A stretch of 37,642 bases of DNA from Microthrixaceae bacterium (GTDB lineage Bacteria > Actinomycetota > Acidimicrobiia > Acidimicrobiales > Microtrichaceae), in NCBI GenBank assembly GCA_020845705.1, contig JADLFH010000032.1:1-37642 (forward strand), in the 5' to 3' direction. Shown in pieces: positions 25,368 to 33,375 of the stretch (position 1 is its first letter; each line of letters begins with the position of its first letter). The notes under the pieces are model-generated. The model did not search any database. It saw only the letters and a program-made list of their open reading frames with translations, and was not told the origin of the DNA. The translations under genes and the position numbers were made by a program.

Positions 25368-25397
25368 AGGTTACCGATTCCGAACACCGTCAGCCAA
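25368..25397 (-). promoter_or_regulatory. infA operon promoter candidate
   Basis: Minus-strand TTGGCT (25397-25392) and TAACCT (25373-25368) are separated by 18 bp and lie just after the adk stop codon. A leader of about 75 nt would precede infA. The -35 matches TTGACA at 4 of 6 positions, and the -10 fits TAnnnT. Confidence 0.55.
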
Positions 25398-25406
25398 ACC
25401 GGCGCC

Positions 25407-26069
25407 TCAGAGGTGATGACGTTCATCGACGGTGGCGATCAGCGATGCCGTGACCACGTCGGGAGCGTCGTTGCCGTCGACTGTCGCCAGCTTGTCGCGC
25501 TCCTCGAACCAGGCGATGAGCGGAGCGGTCTGCCGCTGGTAGGTGTCGAGCCGTTCACGGACCGCCTCGGCGGTGTCGTCGGCCCGCTGGACCACCTCGC
25601 CACCGCAACGGTCACAGACCCCCGCCACCGCGGGTGGCTGTTGCACCGAGTAGATGTGGCTGCTGTCGGAGGCACACACGCGACGACTCGAGATGCGCTC
25701 GATCACGACGCTCTCGGGAACGTCCAGGTTGATCGCGAGCGTGAAGGGCGCGTCGCCGCTGACCGCGGCGAGGGCTTCGGCCTGACCGGGCGTGCGCGGG
25801 TAGCCGTCGAGCAGCCACCCGCCGCGGGCGTCGTGTTGGGCCAACCGCTCGGCCACCAGGCCGACCATGATGTCGTCGGGCAACAGCTTGCCGGCGTCCA
25901 TGTACTCCTTGGCCTTGAGCCCGAACTCGGTTCCGTCACGCACCGCCGCGCGCAACATGTCGCCGGTGGAGATGTGGGGCACGCCGTAGTGGGCGGCGAG
26001 GCGCGCGCACTGCGTGCCCTTCCCGGCCCCTTGGCGTCCGAACACGACCAGCCGAACCCCGTCGGTCAC
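25407..26069 (-). CDS. adk: Adenylate kinase with zinc-type lid
   Basis: A 220-residue nucleoside monophosphate kinase (ATP + AMP = 2 ADP). It has the P-loop FGRQGAGKGTQCARLA at about 9-24, ISTGDMLRAAVRDGTE near 33-49, LLDGYPRTPGQAEAL near 85-99 and a long lid about 127-165. Lid metal residues appear as C-x2-D (VCASD) then C-x2-C (CDRCGG), so the Asp that replaces one Cys sits in the first pair, whereas the well-known C3D enzymes have it in the last position. The GTG at 26069 overlaps the secY TGA as GTGA. Methionine aminopeptidase (map), often found next, is absent. Confidence 0.96.
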   Translation of the reverse strand: MTDGVRLVVFGRQGAGKGTQCARLAAHYGVPHISTGDMLRAAVRDGTEFGLKAKEYMDAGKLLPDDIMVGLVAERLAQHDARGGWLLDGYPRTPGQAEALAAVSGDAPFTLAINLDVPESVVIERISSRRVCASDSSHIYSVQQPPAVAGVCDRCGGEVVQRADDTAEAVRERLDTYQRQTAPLIAWFEERDKLATVDGNDAPDVVTASLIATVDERHHL

Positions 26070-27394
26070 AGCTTCAGGAACCCCTCGTAGTTCCTCATCA
26101 TGAGCTGACCGTCGATCTGCTTCATGGTCTCCAGCGCCACACCCACTGCGATGAGCAGGGACACGCCGCCGAAGTCGGTGCCAATGCCGGCGCTGGTGGT
26201 GCTCAGGAGGTTGGCCAGCAGGATTGCAGGGACCAACGCGATCGCCATCACGAAGAGCGCGCCGGGCACGGTGATGCGGTTGAGGACCTTCGCGAGGTAC
26301 CTCTCGGTCTGGGGACCGGGACGGATGCCGGGGATGAACCCGCCTTGCTTGCGCAGGTTGTCGGCCTGTTGCACCGGGTCGAACTGGATGGTCGTGTAGA
26401 AGAACGAGAACCCGAAGATCAGCAGGCCGAAGAACACCAGGTAGTAGGGGCTGGTGCCGCTGGTCAGGTGGTCGTTGATCCACTTCTGCCACGTCTTGCC
26501 CCACCCGTCGGCCGGCAGGACCTGGCTCAACAGCACGGGAAGGTTCAACACTGCCGAGGCGAAGATGATGGGGATGACGCCGGCCATGTTCACCTTCAGA
26601 GGGATGTAGGTGCTCTGGCCTCCGTACTGCTTGCGACCCACCACCCGTTTCGCGAACTGCACGGGGATCCGCCGCTGGCCCTGCTCCATGAAGACGATGA
26701 AGCTCAGCATCACCAACATGATCGCGATCAACAACGCGATCCCGCCCCAGCCGTCGGAGGACTTGATCGACGTGAAGGTGCCGGGGAGGGTGGAGACGAC
26801 GGACGCGAAGATGATCAACGACATGCCGTTGCCGATGCCCCGCTGGGTGATGGCCTCGCCCATCCACATCAGCAGCGCGGACCCCGCGGTGAGGGTCAGG
26901 ACGATGAGCGACACACGCATGAAGTTGAAGTTCGGCACCAGGTCGAGGTTCTGGGTGTCACCGGAGGTGAATCCACCGCCTTGGCGGTGGAACACGTATA
27001 CGAGGCCGGTGGACTGGATCAGCGAGATGCCAATGGTCACGTAGCGGGTCCACTGGGTGATCTTGCGCTGGCCGACCGCTCCCTGCTCCTGCCACTCCTG
27101 AAGGCGCGGGATGACCACGGTGAGGATCTGCATGATGATCGACGACGTGATGTAGGGCATGATCCCCAGCGCGAACACGGCGAAGTTCGTGAGTGCCTTG
27201 CCGGAGAACAGCGTGAGGAAGCCCAAAACGCCGCCGGCCTTGGCCTGTTCCTTGATCGTGGTGACCGCGTTCTGGTCGATCCCGGGGACCATGACGTAGG
27301 ACCCGACCCGGTACAGGACGAGCATCCCGAGGGTGAAGAGGATCTTGTTGCGAAGATCCGGGATCTTCGTGATCGTCCGGAGGGACTTGAACAC
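26066..27394 (-). CDS. secY: Protein translocase channel subunit SecY
   Basis: The 442-residue inner-membrane pore of the Sec system, with about ten transmembrane helices. Landmarks: LFTLGMLVLYRVGSYVMVPG near 20-38, the plug-helix region LTLFSGKALTNFAVFALGIMPYI near 60-82, the signature ITSSIIMQILTVVIPRLQE near 82-100, GIGNGMSLIIFASVV near 185-200 and QGGFIPGIRPGPQTERYL near 350-367. The GTG at 27394 gives the usual start MFKSLRTITKIPDLR. It lies 62 bp after rplO and may have its own weak promoter in that gap. Length is normal. Confidence 0.98.
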   Translation of the reverse strand: MFKSLRTITKIPDLRNKILFTLGMLVLYRVGSYVMVPGIDQNAVTTIKEQAKAGGVLGFLTLFSGKALTNFAVFALGIMPYITSSIIMQILTVVIPRLQEWQEQGAVGQRKITQWTRYVTIGISLIQSTGLVYVFHRQGGGFTSGDTQNLDLVPNFNFMRVSLIVLTLTAGSALLMWMGEAITQRGIGNGMSLIIFASVVSTLPGTFTSIKSSDGWGGIALLIAIMLVMLSFIVFMEQGQRRIPVQFAKRVVGRKQYGGQSTYIPLKVNMAGVIPIIFASAVLNLPVLLSQVLPADGWGKTWQKWINDHLTSGTSPYYLVFFGLLIFGFSFFYTTIQFDPVQQADNLRKQGGFIPGIRPGPQTERYLAKVLNRITVPGALFVMAIALVPAILLANLLSTTSAGIGTDFGGVSLLIAVGVALETMKQIDGQLMMRNYEGFLKL

Positions 27395-27427
27395 AGCAGC
27401 GCTCCCGGGTCGGTGAGAGGTTGTCGT

Positions 27428-27433
27428 ACGTTA
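27428..27433 (-). promoter_or_regulatory. Possible -10 box upstream of secY
   Basis: Minus-strand TAACGT (27433-27428) is the same hexamer as the rplM and rplC candidates and lies 33 bp before the secY GTG. There is no recognisable -35 at 17-19 bp, so this is weak. Confidence 0.25.
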
Positions 27434-27456
27434 CCGGCGAAAGGCCGTGAACCGGT

Positions 27457-27942
27457 TCAGCGGTTGGTGTGGGCGCTGCCGTGGAACGCGGGGCGGACCT
27501 TGAACGGCAACTCGACCTGGGTGGTGGTGCCGCCCTTCGCCTCGATCGCCGCGACCGCAGCCTTGGAGAACCCGTGTGCCGACACATTCACCGCACGGCT
27601 CAGCTCCCCGCGCCCCAACACCTTCACGAGAGCGCCCTTCGAGATGAGCCCCTGGGCCAGGAGCGTCTCGGGGGTCACCTCGGTGAGGCCCGAGGCCTCG
27701 ATTGTGTCGAGGTTCACGGCCTGATACTCGACGCGGAAGGGGTTGTTGAAGCCGCGCAGCTTCGGCACCCGCATGTTCATGGGGAGCTGGCCACCCTCGA
27801 AGCTCACGGGGATGGTGTCGCGTGCCTTCTGGCCCTTGGTGCCACGGCCGGCGGTCTTGCCGCCCTTGCCGGCGATGCCGCGGCCGACGCGCTTGCGGCG
27901 GCGCTTGGCTCCTTCGGCGGGCTTGAGATCGTGGATCTTCAT
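27457..27942 (-). CDS. rplO: Ribosomal protein L15 (uL15)
   Basis: A 161-residue large-subunit protein. It begins MKIHDLKPAEGAKRRRKRVG and has the glycine-rich GRGIAGKGGKTAGRGTKGQKAR stretch near 20-42, SFEGGQLPMNMRVPKLRGF near 47-65 and a C-terminal VSAHGFSKAAVAAIEAKGG near 130-145. The ATG at 27942 gives the family's usual start; upstream codons in the frame overlap rpmD and are not used. It lies 22 bp after rpmD. Confidence 0.97.
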   Translation of the reverse strand: MKIHDLKPAEGAKRRRKRVGRGIAGKGGKTAGRGTKGQKARDTIPVSFEGGQLPMNMRVPKLRGFNNPFRVEYQAVNLDTIEASGLTEVTPETLLAQGLISKGALVKVLGRGELSRAVNVSAHGFSKAAVAAIEAKGGTTTQVELPFKVRPAFHGSAHTNR

Positions 27943-27964
27943 GTTCGTCCTTAGTCGATCGGGC

Positions 27965-28147
27965 TCAGTCGAGCTCGCGGACCGAAACCAGGTGCGGGAC
28001 CTTGTTGATCTGACCGCGGATGTCGGGGGTGTCGGCCAGCACGTTGGACTTGCCGATGCGACCAAGGCCCAACGCGCGCAACGTGCCGCGCTGCTTGGGC
28101 TTGGTGCCGATGGCTGAGCGCACCTGGGTGACTTCCAGTTGGGCCAT
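27965..28147 (-). CDS. rpmD: Ribosomal protein L30 (uL30)
   Basis: The 60-residue protein [20 protein letters not shown] continues with GTLRALGLGRIGKSNVLADT and the conserved PDIRGQINKVPHLVSVRE. Two adjacent ATG codons (28150 and 28147) overlap the rpsE stop. I take the second because the GAGG in the upstream gene is then 7 nt away. It lies in the usual rpsE-rpmD-rplO order. Confidence 0.96.
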   Translation of the reverse strand: MAQLEVTQVRSAIGTKPKQRGTLRALGLGRIGKSNVLADTPDIRGQINKVPHLVSVRELD

Positions 28148-28713
28148 CATCGCACCTCGGTGGGCTCGGGCGCGGGGCCGCGCTCGGATTCGCGATACGC
28201 GGCGAGGAGACCCTTGGGCACGAACTCCTCGGGATCCAGACCGCGCAGTCGGGCGATCTCGTCGGGACGACGCAGCGCCTTGAGGCCTTCGATGGTGGCC
28301 CGGGCCACGTTGATGTAGTTGGACGAGCCGAGCGACTTGCACAACACGTCGTGGATGCCGGCCTCCTCCAAGATGGCCCGCGCGGCGCCGCCCGCGATCA
28401 CGCCGGTACCCGGCGCTGCGGGGCGCAGCATCACGCGACCGGCGCCCAACACACCCATGACCGGGTGGATGATGGTTGTGCCGGCGAGGGGAACCGAGAA
28501 CAGGTTCTTGCGTGCCTCTTCGGTGCCCTTCTGGATGGCCAGGGGCACCTCCTTGGCCTTGCCGTAACCCAGGCCGACCCGGCCCGCGCCGTCGCCGATG
28601 ACCACGAGCGCTGTGAAGGAGAAGCGCCGGCCGCCCTTGACGACCTTCGCGACCCGGTTGATGTTGATGACACGCGAATCGCGCAGCTGTGCGTCACCTT
28701 CATGCGTTGCCAT
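28147..28713 (-). CDS. rpsE: Ribosomal protein S5 (uS5)
   Basis: A 188-residue 30S protein involved in mRNA entry and decoding accuracy. It has [19 protein letters not shown] at 15-33 (the spectinomycin-loop region), [23 protein letters not shown] near 37-60, [21 protein letters not shown] near 105-125 and [18 protein letters not shown] near 131-148. The ATG at 28713 overlaps the rplR stop as TGATG. The C-terminal PAPEPTEVR tail is short. Confidence 0.98.
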   Translation of the reverse strand: MATHEGDAQLRDSRVININRVAKVVKGGRRFSFTALVVIGDGAGRVGLGYGKAKEVPLAIQKGTEEARKNLFSVPLAGTTIIHPVMGVLGAGRVMLRPAAPGTGVIAGGAARAILEEAGIHDVLCKSLGSSNYINVARATIEGLKALRRPDEIARLRGLDPEEFVPKGLLAAYRESERGPAPEPTEVR

Positions 28714-29075
28714 CAGAACTCCAGTCCAGCTTCTCGGGCCGCGTCGGCCACCGCGGCCACTCGGCCGTGATACAGGTTGCCTCCACGATCGAACACCACC
28801 GCGGTGACGCCGGCCTCCTTTGCCCGCTCGGCCACACGTTGGCCCACCTTTGCCGCAGCCACCGTCGAAGCGGCGCCACTGCGGAGGTCGGCCTCGAGGG
28901 TCGATGCCGCGGCGAGAGTTCGCCGGCTGTCGTCGTCGATGACCTGTACCACGATGTGGCGGTTCGACCGGAACACCGCGAGGCGCGGCCGGGTTGCCGT
29001 GCCATGCACGCTGCGGCGGACCCGCGCGTGGCGGCGGATGCGGAGGTCCCGCTTCTGCTTCGCCTTGTCGGTCAC
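28713..29075 (-). CDS. rplR: Ribosomal protein L18 (uL18)
   Basis: A 120-residue 5S rRNA-binding protein. It has a basic start ([20 protein letters not shown]), [23 protein letters not shown] near 25-47, [12 protein letters not shown] near 54-65 and the C-terminal [28 protein letters not shown]. The GTG at 29075 overlaps the rplF TGA as GTGA. Length is normal. Confidence 0.97.
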   Translation of the reverse strand: MTDKAKQKRDLRIRRHARVRRSVHGTATRPRLAVFRSNRHIVVQVIDDDSRRTLAAASTLEADLRSGAASTVAAAKVGQRVAERAKEAGVTAVVFDRGGNLYHGRVAAVADAAREAGLEF

Positions 29076-29611
29076 TTGCCAGCCTTTCCTGCCTTGCGAC
29101 GAACTCGTTCATCCACGTAGCGGACGCCCTTGCCCTTGTACGGCTCGGGCTTGCGCAGCGAACGGATGTCCGCCGCCACCTGCCCGACGAGTTGCTTGTC
29201 GATGCCGTGAACCTCGATGCGTGTGGGCTGAGGTACGACGAACTCGATACCCTCGGGCGCCTGCACCACCACCGGGTGGGAGAAGCCGAGGGAGACATCG
29301 AGCTTGCTGGAGCCCTGCGCGGCGGCGCGGTAACCCACACCGACGATGTCGAGGTCTTTGCGGAACCCGGTGGTGACGCCGATGACCATGTTGTTGACCA
29401 GCGACCGGACCAGGCCGTGCATGGCCCGGCTGCGTCGTTCGTCGTTGGGCCGCTCGACCAACAGGACATCGCCGTCCTGGCGCACGGTGATTCCCTCGGG
29501 CAGTGTGCGAGACAGCTCGCCCTTGGGGCCCTTCACCGAGATGGACGCGTCGGTGATCGAGACATCGACACCGGAGGGAACTGAGATCGGTGCCTTGCCG
29601 ATGCGTGACAT
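29072..29611 (-). CDS. rplF: Ribosomal protein L6 (uL6)
   Basis: A 179-residue protein near the factor-binding site and sarcin-ricin loop. It starts [19 protein letters not shown] and has [16 protein letters not shown] near 28-43, [22 protein letters not shown] near 75-97 and the [27 protein letters not shown] end typical of the family. Length and gene position (between rpsH and rplR) are standard. Confidence 0.98.
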   Translation of the reverse strand: MSRIGKAPISVPSGVDVSITDASISVKGPKGELSRTLPEGITVRQDGDVLLVERPNDERRSRAMHGLVRSLVNNMVIGVTTGFRKDLDIVGVGYRAAAQGSSKLDVSLGFSHPVVVQAPEGIEFVVPQPTRIEVHGIDKQLVGQVAADIRSLRKPEPYKGKGVRYVDERVRRKAGKAGK

Positions 29612-29621
29612 GGCAGACCCC

Positions 29622-30026
29622 TTACCAGACCTGGCAGAGGATCTCGCCGCCGACCTTGCGCTTGCGCGCCTCTCGGTCGGTGAGGAGCCCCTGGCTCGTG
29701 GACAGTACGGAGATGCCCAGGCCGCCGAGGACCCGGGGGACCTCCGACGACTTGCTGTAGACGCGGAGGCCGGGCTTGGAGACCCGCTTGATGCCCGAGA
29801 TCACACGCTCACGTTCGGGGCTGTACTTCAACTCGATGTGCAGCCTGCGGCCGGGGCGATCACCGGCGTCGGTCACACTGAAGTTACCGATGTAGCCCTC
29901 GCGCTTGAGGACCTCGGCGAGGGCCTCCTTCAGCTTCGAGGACGGCATGGTGATGTCGTCGTGCATCGCGATGTTGGCGTTGCGGATGCGGGTGAGCATG
30001 TCCGCAATGGGATCGGTCATCGTCAT
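29622..30026 (-). CDS. rpsH: Ribosomal protein S8 (uS8)
   Basis: A 134-residue central-domain 16S rRNA-binding protein, also a translational repressor of the spc operon in some bacteria. It has [21 protein letters not shown] near 5-25, [11 protein letters not shown] near 43-53 and the C-terminal signature [33 protein letters not shown]. The ATG at 30026 has GGAGG 7 nt upstream, so it is preferred to the ATG two codons later. Confidence 0.98.
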   Translation of the reverse strand: MTMTDPIADMLTRIRNANIAMHDDITMPSSKLKEALAEVLKREGYIGNFSVTDAGDRPGRRLHIELKYSPERERVISGIKRVSKPGLRVYSKSSEVPRVLGGLGISVLSTSQGLLTDREARKRKVGGEILCQVW

Positions 30027-30038
30027 CTCGTCACCTCC

Positions 30039-30224
30039 TCACCAACTCGCCTTGGTCACGCCGGGCAGCTCGCCGGCGTGTGCCAGCTCGCGCAGGCAGA
30101 CCCGGCAGAGCCCGAACTTGCGGAACACCGAACGAGGCCGGCCGCAACGCTGGCAGCGCGTGTAGGCCCGAACCTTGTACTTCGGCTTGCGTTGTTGCTT
30201 CTGCTTCAGTGCCTCTGTCGCCAT
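30039..30224 (-). CDS. rpsN: Ribosomal protein S14 type Z (uS14), zinc-binding
   Basis: The 61-residue zinc-binding form. Cys24, Cys27, Cys40 and Cys43 in RCQRCG and GLCRVC make the zinc site; the C-terminal [11 protein letters not shown] is typical. Actinobacteria often also carry a zinc-free long S14 elsewhere, induced in low zinc; that copy is not in this window. The ATG at 30224 lies just past the rplE stop at 30227. Confidence 0.97.
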   Translation of the reverse strand: MATEALKQKQQRKPKYKVRAYTRCQRCGRPRSVFRKFGLCRVCLRELAHAGELPGVTKASW

Positions 30225-30226
30225 GG

Positions 30227-30793
30227 CTACTGCCCCTCGCGTCGGAACGGGAACTGGAACGCCTCGAGGAGTGCCTTGCCTGCGGCGTTGTTGCGTGCGG
30301 TCGTCACGATCGTGATGTCCATCCCTCGTGGAGCGTCGACCTTGTCGTAGTCGATCTCCGGAAAGATCAACTGCTCGGTGACGCCGAACGTGTAGTTGCC
30401 GCGACCGTCGAAGCTCCGGGGGTTGAGGCCCCGGAAGTCGCGGATGCGGGGGATCGCCAGCGTGATGAGCCGGTCGAAGAACTCCCACATCCTGTCGCCG
30501 CGTAGGGTGACCTTCACCCCGATTGCGTTGCCCTCACGGAGCTTGAACCCGGCGATCGACTTCTTCGCACGGGTGACCACCGGTTTCTGCCCGGCGATCG
30601 TGGTGAGGTCTTCCATGACCCGGTCGATGAGCTGACGTTGTTCCGTGGCGTCGCCACAGCCGACGTTCAGCACGATCTTGTCGATCCTGGGCACCTGCAT
30701 CACGTTGGAAAGACCGAGCGTGGTCTGGAGCTGTTGACGAACCTCGTCGTTGTACTTCGCCTTGAGACGAGGTGGCGCTGTTGTGGTGGTCAT
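30227..30793 (-). CDS. rplE: Ribosomal protein L5 (uL5)
   Basis: A 188-residue 5S rRNA-binding protein that contacts P-site tRNA and S13. It has [21 protein letters not shown] near 10-30, [16 protein letters not shown] near 34-50, [21 protein letters not shown] near 68-88, [21 protein letters not shown] near 117-137 and the C-terminal [23 protein letters not shown]. The ATG at 30793 overlaps the rplX TGA as ATGA; the reading frame open upstream is the rplX region read out of frame. Confidence 0.98.
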   Translation of the reverse strand: MTTTTAPPRLKAKYNDEVRQQLQTTLGLSNVMQVPRIDKIVLNVGCGDATEQRQLIDRVMEDLTTIAGQKPVVTRAKKSIAGFKLREGNAIGVKVTLRGDRMWEFFDRLITLAIPRIRDFRGLNPRSFDGRGNYTFGVTEQLIFPEIDYDKVDAPRGMDITIVTTARNNAAGKALLEAFQFPFRREGQ

Positions 30794-31095
30794 GAGATGT
30801 CGGCTCCCGTGGATCGGGCGACGCGGACCTTGGTGCCGTCTGGCTCCACGCGGTAGCCGACCCGGGTCGGCTTGCCCTCGACCAAGAGCGCCACGTTCGA
30901 CACGTCGATGGGCATCGCCTTGTCGATGATGCCGCCCTGTTGCATCGCTCGGGTGGGCTTCTGGTGGCGCTTGGCCACGTTCACGCCCTCGACGATGACC
31001 TTGCCGACCTCTGGCAGGGCTCGGACGACCTTGCCCTGCTTGCCCTTGTCCTTGCCGGTCAACACCACGACGACATCGTCCTTGCGGATCTTCAT
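30790..31095 (-). CDS. rplX: Ribosomal protein L24 (uL24)
   Basis: A 101-residue assembly-initiator protein with a KOW motif. It starts [20 protein letters not shown] with [19 protein letters not shown] following, then [29 protein letters not shown]. The ATG at 31095 overlaps the rplN stop as TGATG with GGAGG 7 nt upstream; a GTG one codon earlier is an alternative. Length is normal. Confidence 0.97.
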   Translation of the reverse strand: MKIRKDDVVVVLTGKDKGKQGKVVRALPEVGKVIVEGVNVAKRHQKPTRAMQQGGIIDKAMPIDVSNVALLVEGKPTRVGYRVEPDGTKVRVARSTGADIS

Positions 31096-31463
31096 CACAG
31101 CACCTCCGGCGCCAGAGACACGATGCGCATGAACTTCTTGTCGCGCAGCTCACGGCCCACCGGGCCGAAAATGCGGGTGCCGCGGGGCTGACGTGCGTCG
31201 TTGATGAGCACCGCCGCGTTCTCGTCGAAGCGGATGTAGGAGCCGTCGGGACGACGCTTCTCCTTCTTCACACGCACGACGACGCACTTGACGACGTCGC
31301 CCTTCTTGACCGCGGCGTTCGGGAGCGCGTCCTTCACGGTGGCGACGAACACGTCGCCGATCGATGCGTAGCGGCGACGGGAGCCGCCCAGCACCTTGAT
31401 GCAGAGCACCTCACGGGCGCCGGAGTTGTCGGCAACCCGCAGGCGCGATTCCTGTTGGATCAT
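31095..31463 (-). CDS. rplN: Ribosomal protein L14 (uL14)
   Basis: A 122-residue protein at the subunit interface (bridges B5 and B8). It starts [20 protein letters not shown] and has [24 protein letters not shown] near 21-44, [35 protein letters not shown] near 53-87 and [29 protein letters not shown] at the end. Its ATG at 31463 overlaps the rpsQ TGA as ATGA. Confidence 0.98.
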   Translation of the reverse strand: MIQQESRLRVADNSGAREVLCIKVLGGSRRRYASIGDVFVATVKDALPNAAVKKGDVVKCVVVRVKKEKRRPDGSYIRFDENAAVLINDARQPRGTRIFGPVGRELRDKKFMRIVSLAPEVL

Positions 31464-31741
31464 CGGGCACGCTCCAGCACCTCTACGACACGCCAGCGCT
31501 TCAGCTTCGAGGTCGGCCGGGTCTCGGCGATGCGGACCCGGTCGCCCACGTTGAGGTCGTTGGACTCGTCGTGTACGTACAGCTTCGTGGATCGCTGCAA
31601 GGTCTTGGAGTAGCGCTCGTGGCGGACCCGATCGGTGACGGTCACGACCGCGGTCTTGTCCATCTTGTTCGAGCTCACGATGCCCTCGCGCACCTTGCGG
31701 GCGTTGCGATCGTTCTCCTTGTTGGAGGTCTCCTCGGCCAT
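31460..31741 (-). CDS. rpsQ: Ribosomal protein S17 (uS17)
   Basis: A 93-residue 16S rRNA-binding protein with an OB-like fold. It has [21 protein letters not shown] near 15-35, [23 protein letters not shown] near 40-62 and [29 protein letters not shown] at the C-terminus. The ATG at 31741 overlaps the rpmC stop as TGATG; a GTG one codon upstream is possible. A short charged N-terminal tail precedes the fold. Confidence 0.97.
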   Translation of the reverse strand: MAEETSNKENDRNARKVREGIVSSNKMDKTAVVTVTDRVRHERYSKTLQRSTKLYVHDESNDLNVGDRVRIAETRPTSKLKRWRVVEVLERAR

Positions 31742-31971
31742 CACGCCGTCCTTTCGGTACTGCTCGCCGCAGCCTCGGCCGCCGCGATCTCGCGCTCGCG
31801 CAGCTCGGTGTTGATCCGGGCGATCTGCCGCTTCCAGTGCCCGAGACGGGTCGTGTTCTCGAGGGCGCCGGTGGCCAGCTCGAAACGCGACTTGAACAGC
31901 GCGTCCTTCGCCGCGGCGAGTTCCTCGAGCAGCTCGGCGTCGCCGAGGTCGTGTACGGAGTTCCTCGTCAT
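31741..31971 (-). CDS. rpmC: Ribosomal protein L29 (uL29)
   Basis: A 76-residue helical protein at the tunnel exit, where it helps dock trigger factor and SRP. It has [49 protein letters not shown] split over two helices at about 9-58, and an Ala-rich tail about 15 residues longer than the minimal form. The ATG at 31971 is followed by the usual TRNSVHDL. Its ribosome binding site and start codon lie inside an 18-bp repeat shared with the short ORF upstream. Confidence 0.97.
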   Translation of the reverse strand: MTRNSVHDLGDAELLEELAAAKDALFKSRFELATGALENTTRLGHWKRQIARINTELREREIAAAEAAASSTERTA

Positions 31972-31983
31972 CAGAAGCCCTCC
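31966..31983. repeat. 18-bp direct repeat, copy at the rpmC start
   Basis: On the minus strand this reads GGAGGGCTTCTGATGACG: a GGAGG ribosome binding site, codons for Gly-Phe, a TGA stop and the overlapping ATG of rpmC. An identical copy lies at 32043-32060; the distance between copies is 77 bp. Confidence 0.95.
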
Positions 31984-32048
31984 GTCACATGCGCTCGGGC
32001 CTGCAAGCAGCCCTCGCTGAGGGCGTGGGTTTCAACGCGATACGTCAT
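31971..32048 (-). CDS. 25-codon ORF between rplP and rpmC
   Basis: A short frame of 25 codons, starting [14 protein letters not shown] and ending HVTEGF, exactly fills the space between rplP and rpmC. Its ATG overlaps the rplP stop as TGATG, and its own stop overlaps the rpmC start as TGATG. Both junctions lie in identical 18-bp repeats, so the ORF has a GGAGG 7 nt from its ATG. No known protein family is recognised. It most likely arose by duplication of the rplP-rpmC junction with 59 bp of new sequence between the copies; it would be translated, at least as a coupling peptide. It contains a small hairpin (GCCCTC-AGC-GAGGGC). Confidence 0.5.
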   Translation of the reverse strand: MTYRVETHALSEGCLQARAHVTEGF

Positions 32049-32060
32049 CAGAAGCCCTCC
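32043..32060. repeat. 18-bp direct repeat, copy at the rplP end
   Basis: Identical to 31966-31983. On the minus strand it encodes the last two residues of L16 (Gly-Phe), its TGA and the overlapping ATG of the 25-codon ORF. The 77-bp spacing is one base short of 26 codons, which is what keeps both junctions in the same stop/start phase. Confidence 0.95.
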
Positions 32061-32464
32061 TCGCGCTCGATGATCCGTGCCTTGATCGGCAGCTTCTGGA
32101 TGGCCCGGTTGAGAGCGCCGCGGGCGGTCGCGTCGTCGGGGTAGCTCAGCTCGAACATCACCCGGCCGGGCTTGACCACCGCGACCCAACGCTCGGGGTT
32201 GCCCTTGCCGGAGCCCATGCGGGTCTCGGCGGGCTTCTGGGTGACGGGCTTGTCGGGAAAGACGTTGATCCACACCTTGCCACCACGGCGGATGTGGCGG
32301 GTCATGGCGATACGGGCGGCCTCGATCTGGCGAGCGGTGATCCACCCGGGCTCGAGCGCCTGGATTCCGTACTGGCCGAAGGTGACTGCGGAGCCGCCCT
32401 TCGCCGTTCCGGTCATGCGTCCGCGGTGGTGCTTGCGGTGGCGGACCTTCCTGGGCATCAACAT
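32048..32464 (-). CDS. rplP: Ribosomal protein L16 (uL16)
   Basis: A 138-residue protein near the A-site tRNA and peptidyl transferase centre. It starts [19 protein letters not shown] and has [43 protein letters not shown], split over about 23-66, then [21 protein letters not shown] near 70-90 and EREEGF at the end. The ATG at 32464 is the family start, two bases after the rpsC stop; a TTG two codons upstream is less likely. Confidence 0.97.
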   Translation of the reverse strand: MLMPRKVRHRKHHRGRMTGTAKGGSAVTFGQYGIQALEPGWITARQIEAARIAMTRHIRRGGKVWINVFPDKPVTQKPAETRMGSGKGNPERWVAVVKPGRVMFELSYPDDATARGALNRAIQKLPIKARIIEREEGF

Positions 32465-32466
32465 GA

Positions 32467-33375
32467 TCAATCACCGTCCCCGGGGCGGAAGTGAGGGGTT
32501 TCGTGGTGCTCGCGGACCGAGCGCTCGATCGCCTCCTCCTCGGCGAGGAGCTTCTCGAAATCGGCGTCGGCCTCCTTGAGCAGCGGCGCGACCTCTTCGA
32601 CCTCTTCAGGAACCGCTGCGCGCTCTTCGACCTTGCGCTTGGCGGCCGAGGACACGACACGGCGCGGCGCACGCGCCTCGCCCGAGGTCTCGCCGACGGC
32701 CATGGCCGCTTCCTTGGTCGCCTTGTCGTCGCCCTGGGGCTTGTAGGGACGGATGTTGCCCTTGTAGAGCCACACCTTCACGCCGATGCGGCCGTAGGTG
32801 GTCTTGGCCTCACGGAAGCCGTAGTCGATGTCGGCACGAAGGGTGTGCAGCGGAACCCGACCCTCGCGGTACCACTCGGTGCGGGCCATCTCGGAACCGC
32901 CGAGGCGACCGGAGCACTGCACCCGGATGCCCAACGCCCCGGCCTTCTGTGCGTTCTGCACCGCACGCTTCATGGCGCGACGGAACGCGATGCGGCCGGC
33001 GAGCTGATCGGCGACACCCTGGGCGATCAGCGCGGCGTCGAGCTCGGGCTGCTTGATCTCCTGGATGTTGAGCTGGACCTTGGGGTTGCCGGTGATCTTG
33101 GTGAGCCCGGAGCGGAGACGGTCAGCCTCGCTACCGCGGCGACCGATGACGATGCCCGGCCGAGCCGTGTGGACGTCGATGCGGAGCCGGTCACGGGTGC
33201 GCTCGACCTCGACTCGGCTGATGGCCGCGTGCGGAAGTTCGGTCATGAGGTAGTTGCGGATGTTCCAGTCTTCGAGGACGTAGCCGACGTACTCCTGGCG
33301 ATCCGCGAACCAACGCGACTTCCACTCTGTGGTGACTCCCAGTCGGAAGCCGTAGGGATTGACCTTCTGACCCAT
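32467..33375 (-). CDS. rpsC: Ribosomal protein S3 (uS3) with long C-terminal extension
   Basis: A 302-residue protein of the mRNA entry channel. The core (about 1-215) starts [20 protein letters not shown] and has the KH loop [13 protein letters not shown] near 75-87, [28 protein letters not shown] near 133-160 and [13 protein letters not shown] near 198-210. After about 215 comes an unusual tail of some 85 residues, first mixed-charge and then acidic ([19 protein letters not shown]) and probably helical or disordered. Typical S3 is about 210-280 residues, so this is at the long end. It overlaps the rplV stop as TGATG. Confidence 0.97.
   Translation of the reverse strand: MGQKVNPYGFRLGVTTEWKSRWFADRQEYVGYVLEDWNIRNYLMTELPHAAISRVEVERTRDRLRIDVHTARPGIVIGRRGSEADRLRSGLTKITGNPKVQLNIQEIKQPELDAALIAQGVADQLAGRIAFRRAMKRAVQNAQKAGALGIRVQCSGRLGGSEMARTEWYREGRVPLHTLRADIDYGFREAKTTYGRIGVKVWLYKGNIRPYKPQGDDKATKEAAMAVGETSGEARAPRRVVSSAAKRKVEERAAVPEEVEEVAPLLKEADADFEKLLAEEEAIERSVREHHETPHFRPGDGD

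Noticed and set aside
25407..26867. A 486-codon frame extending adk upstream into secY
   Set aside because: The upstream part is secY in another frame; Adk begins at the GTG overlapping the secY stop.
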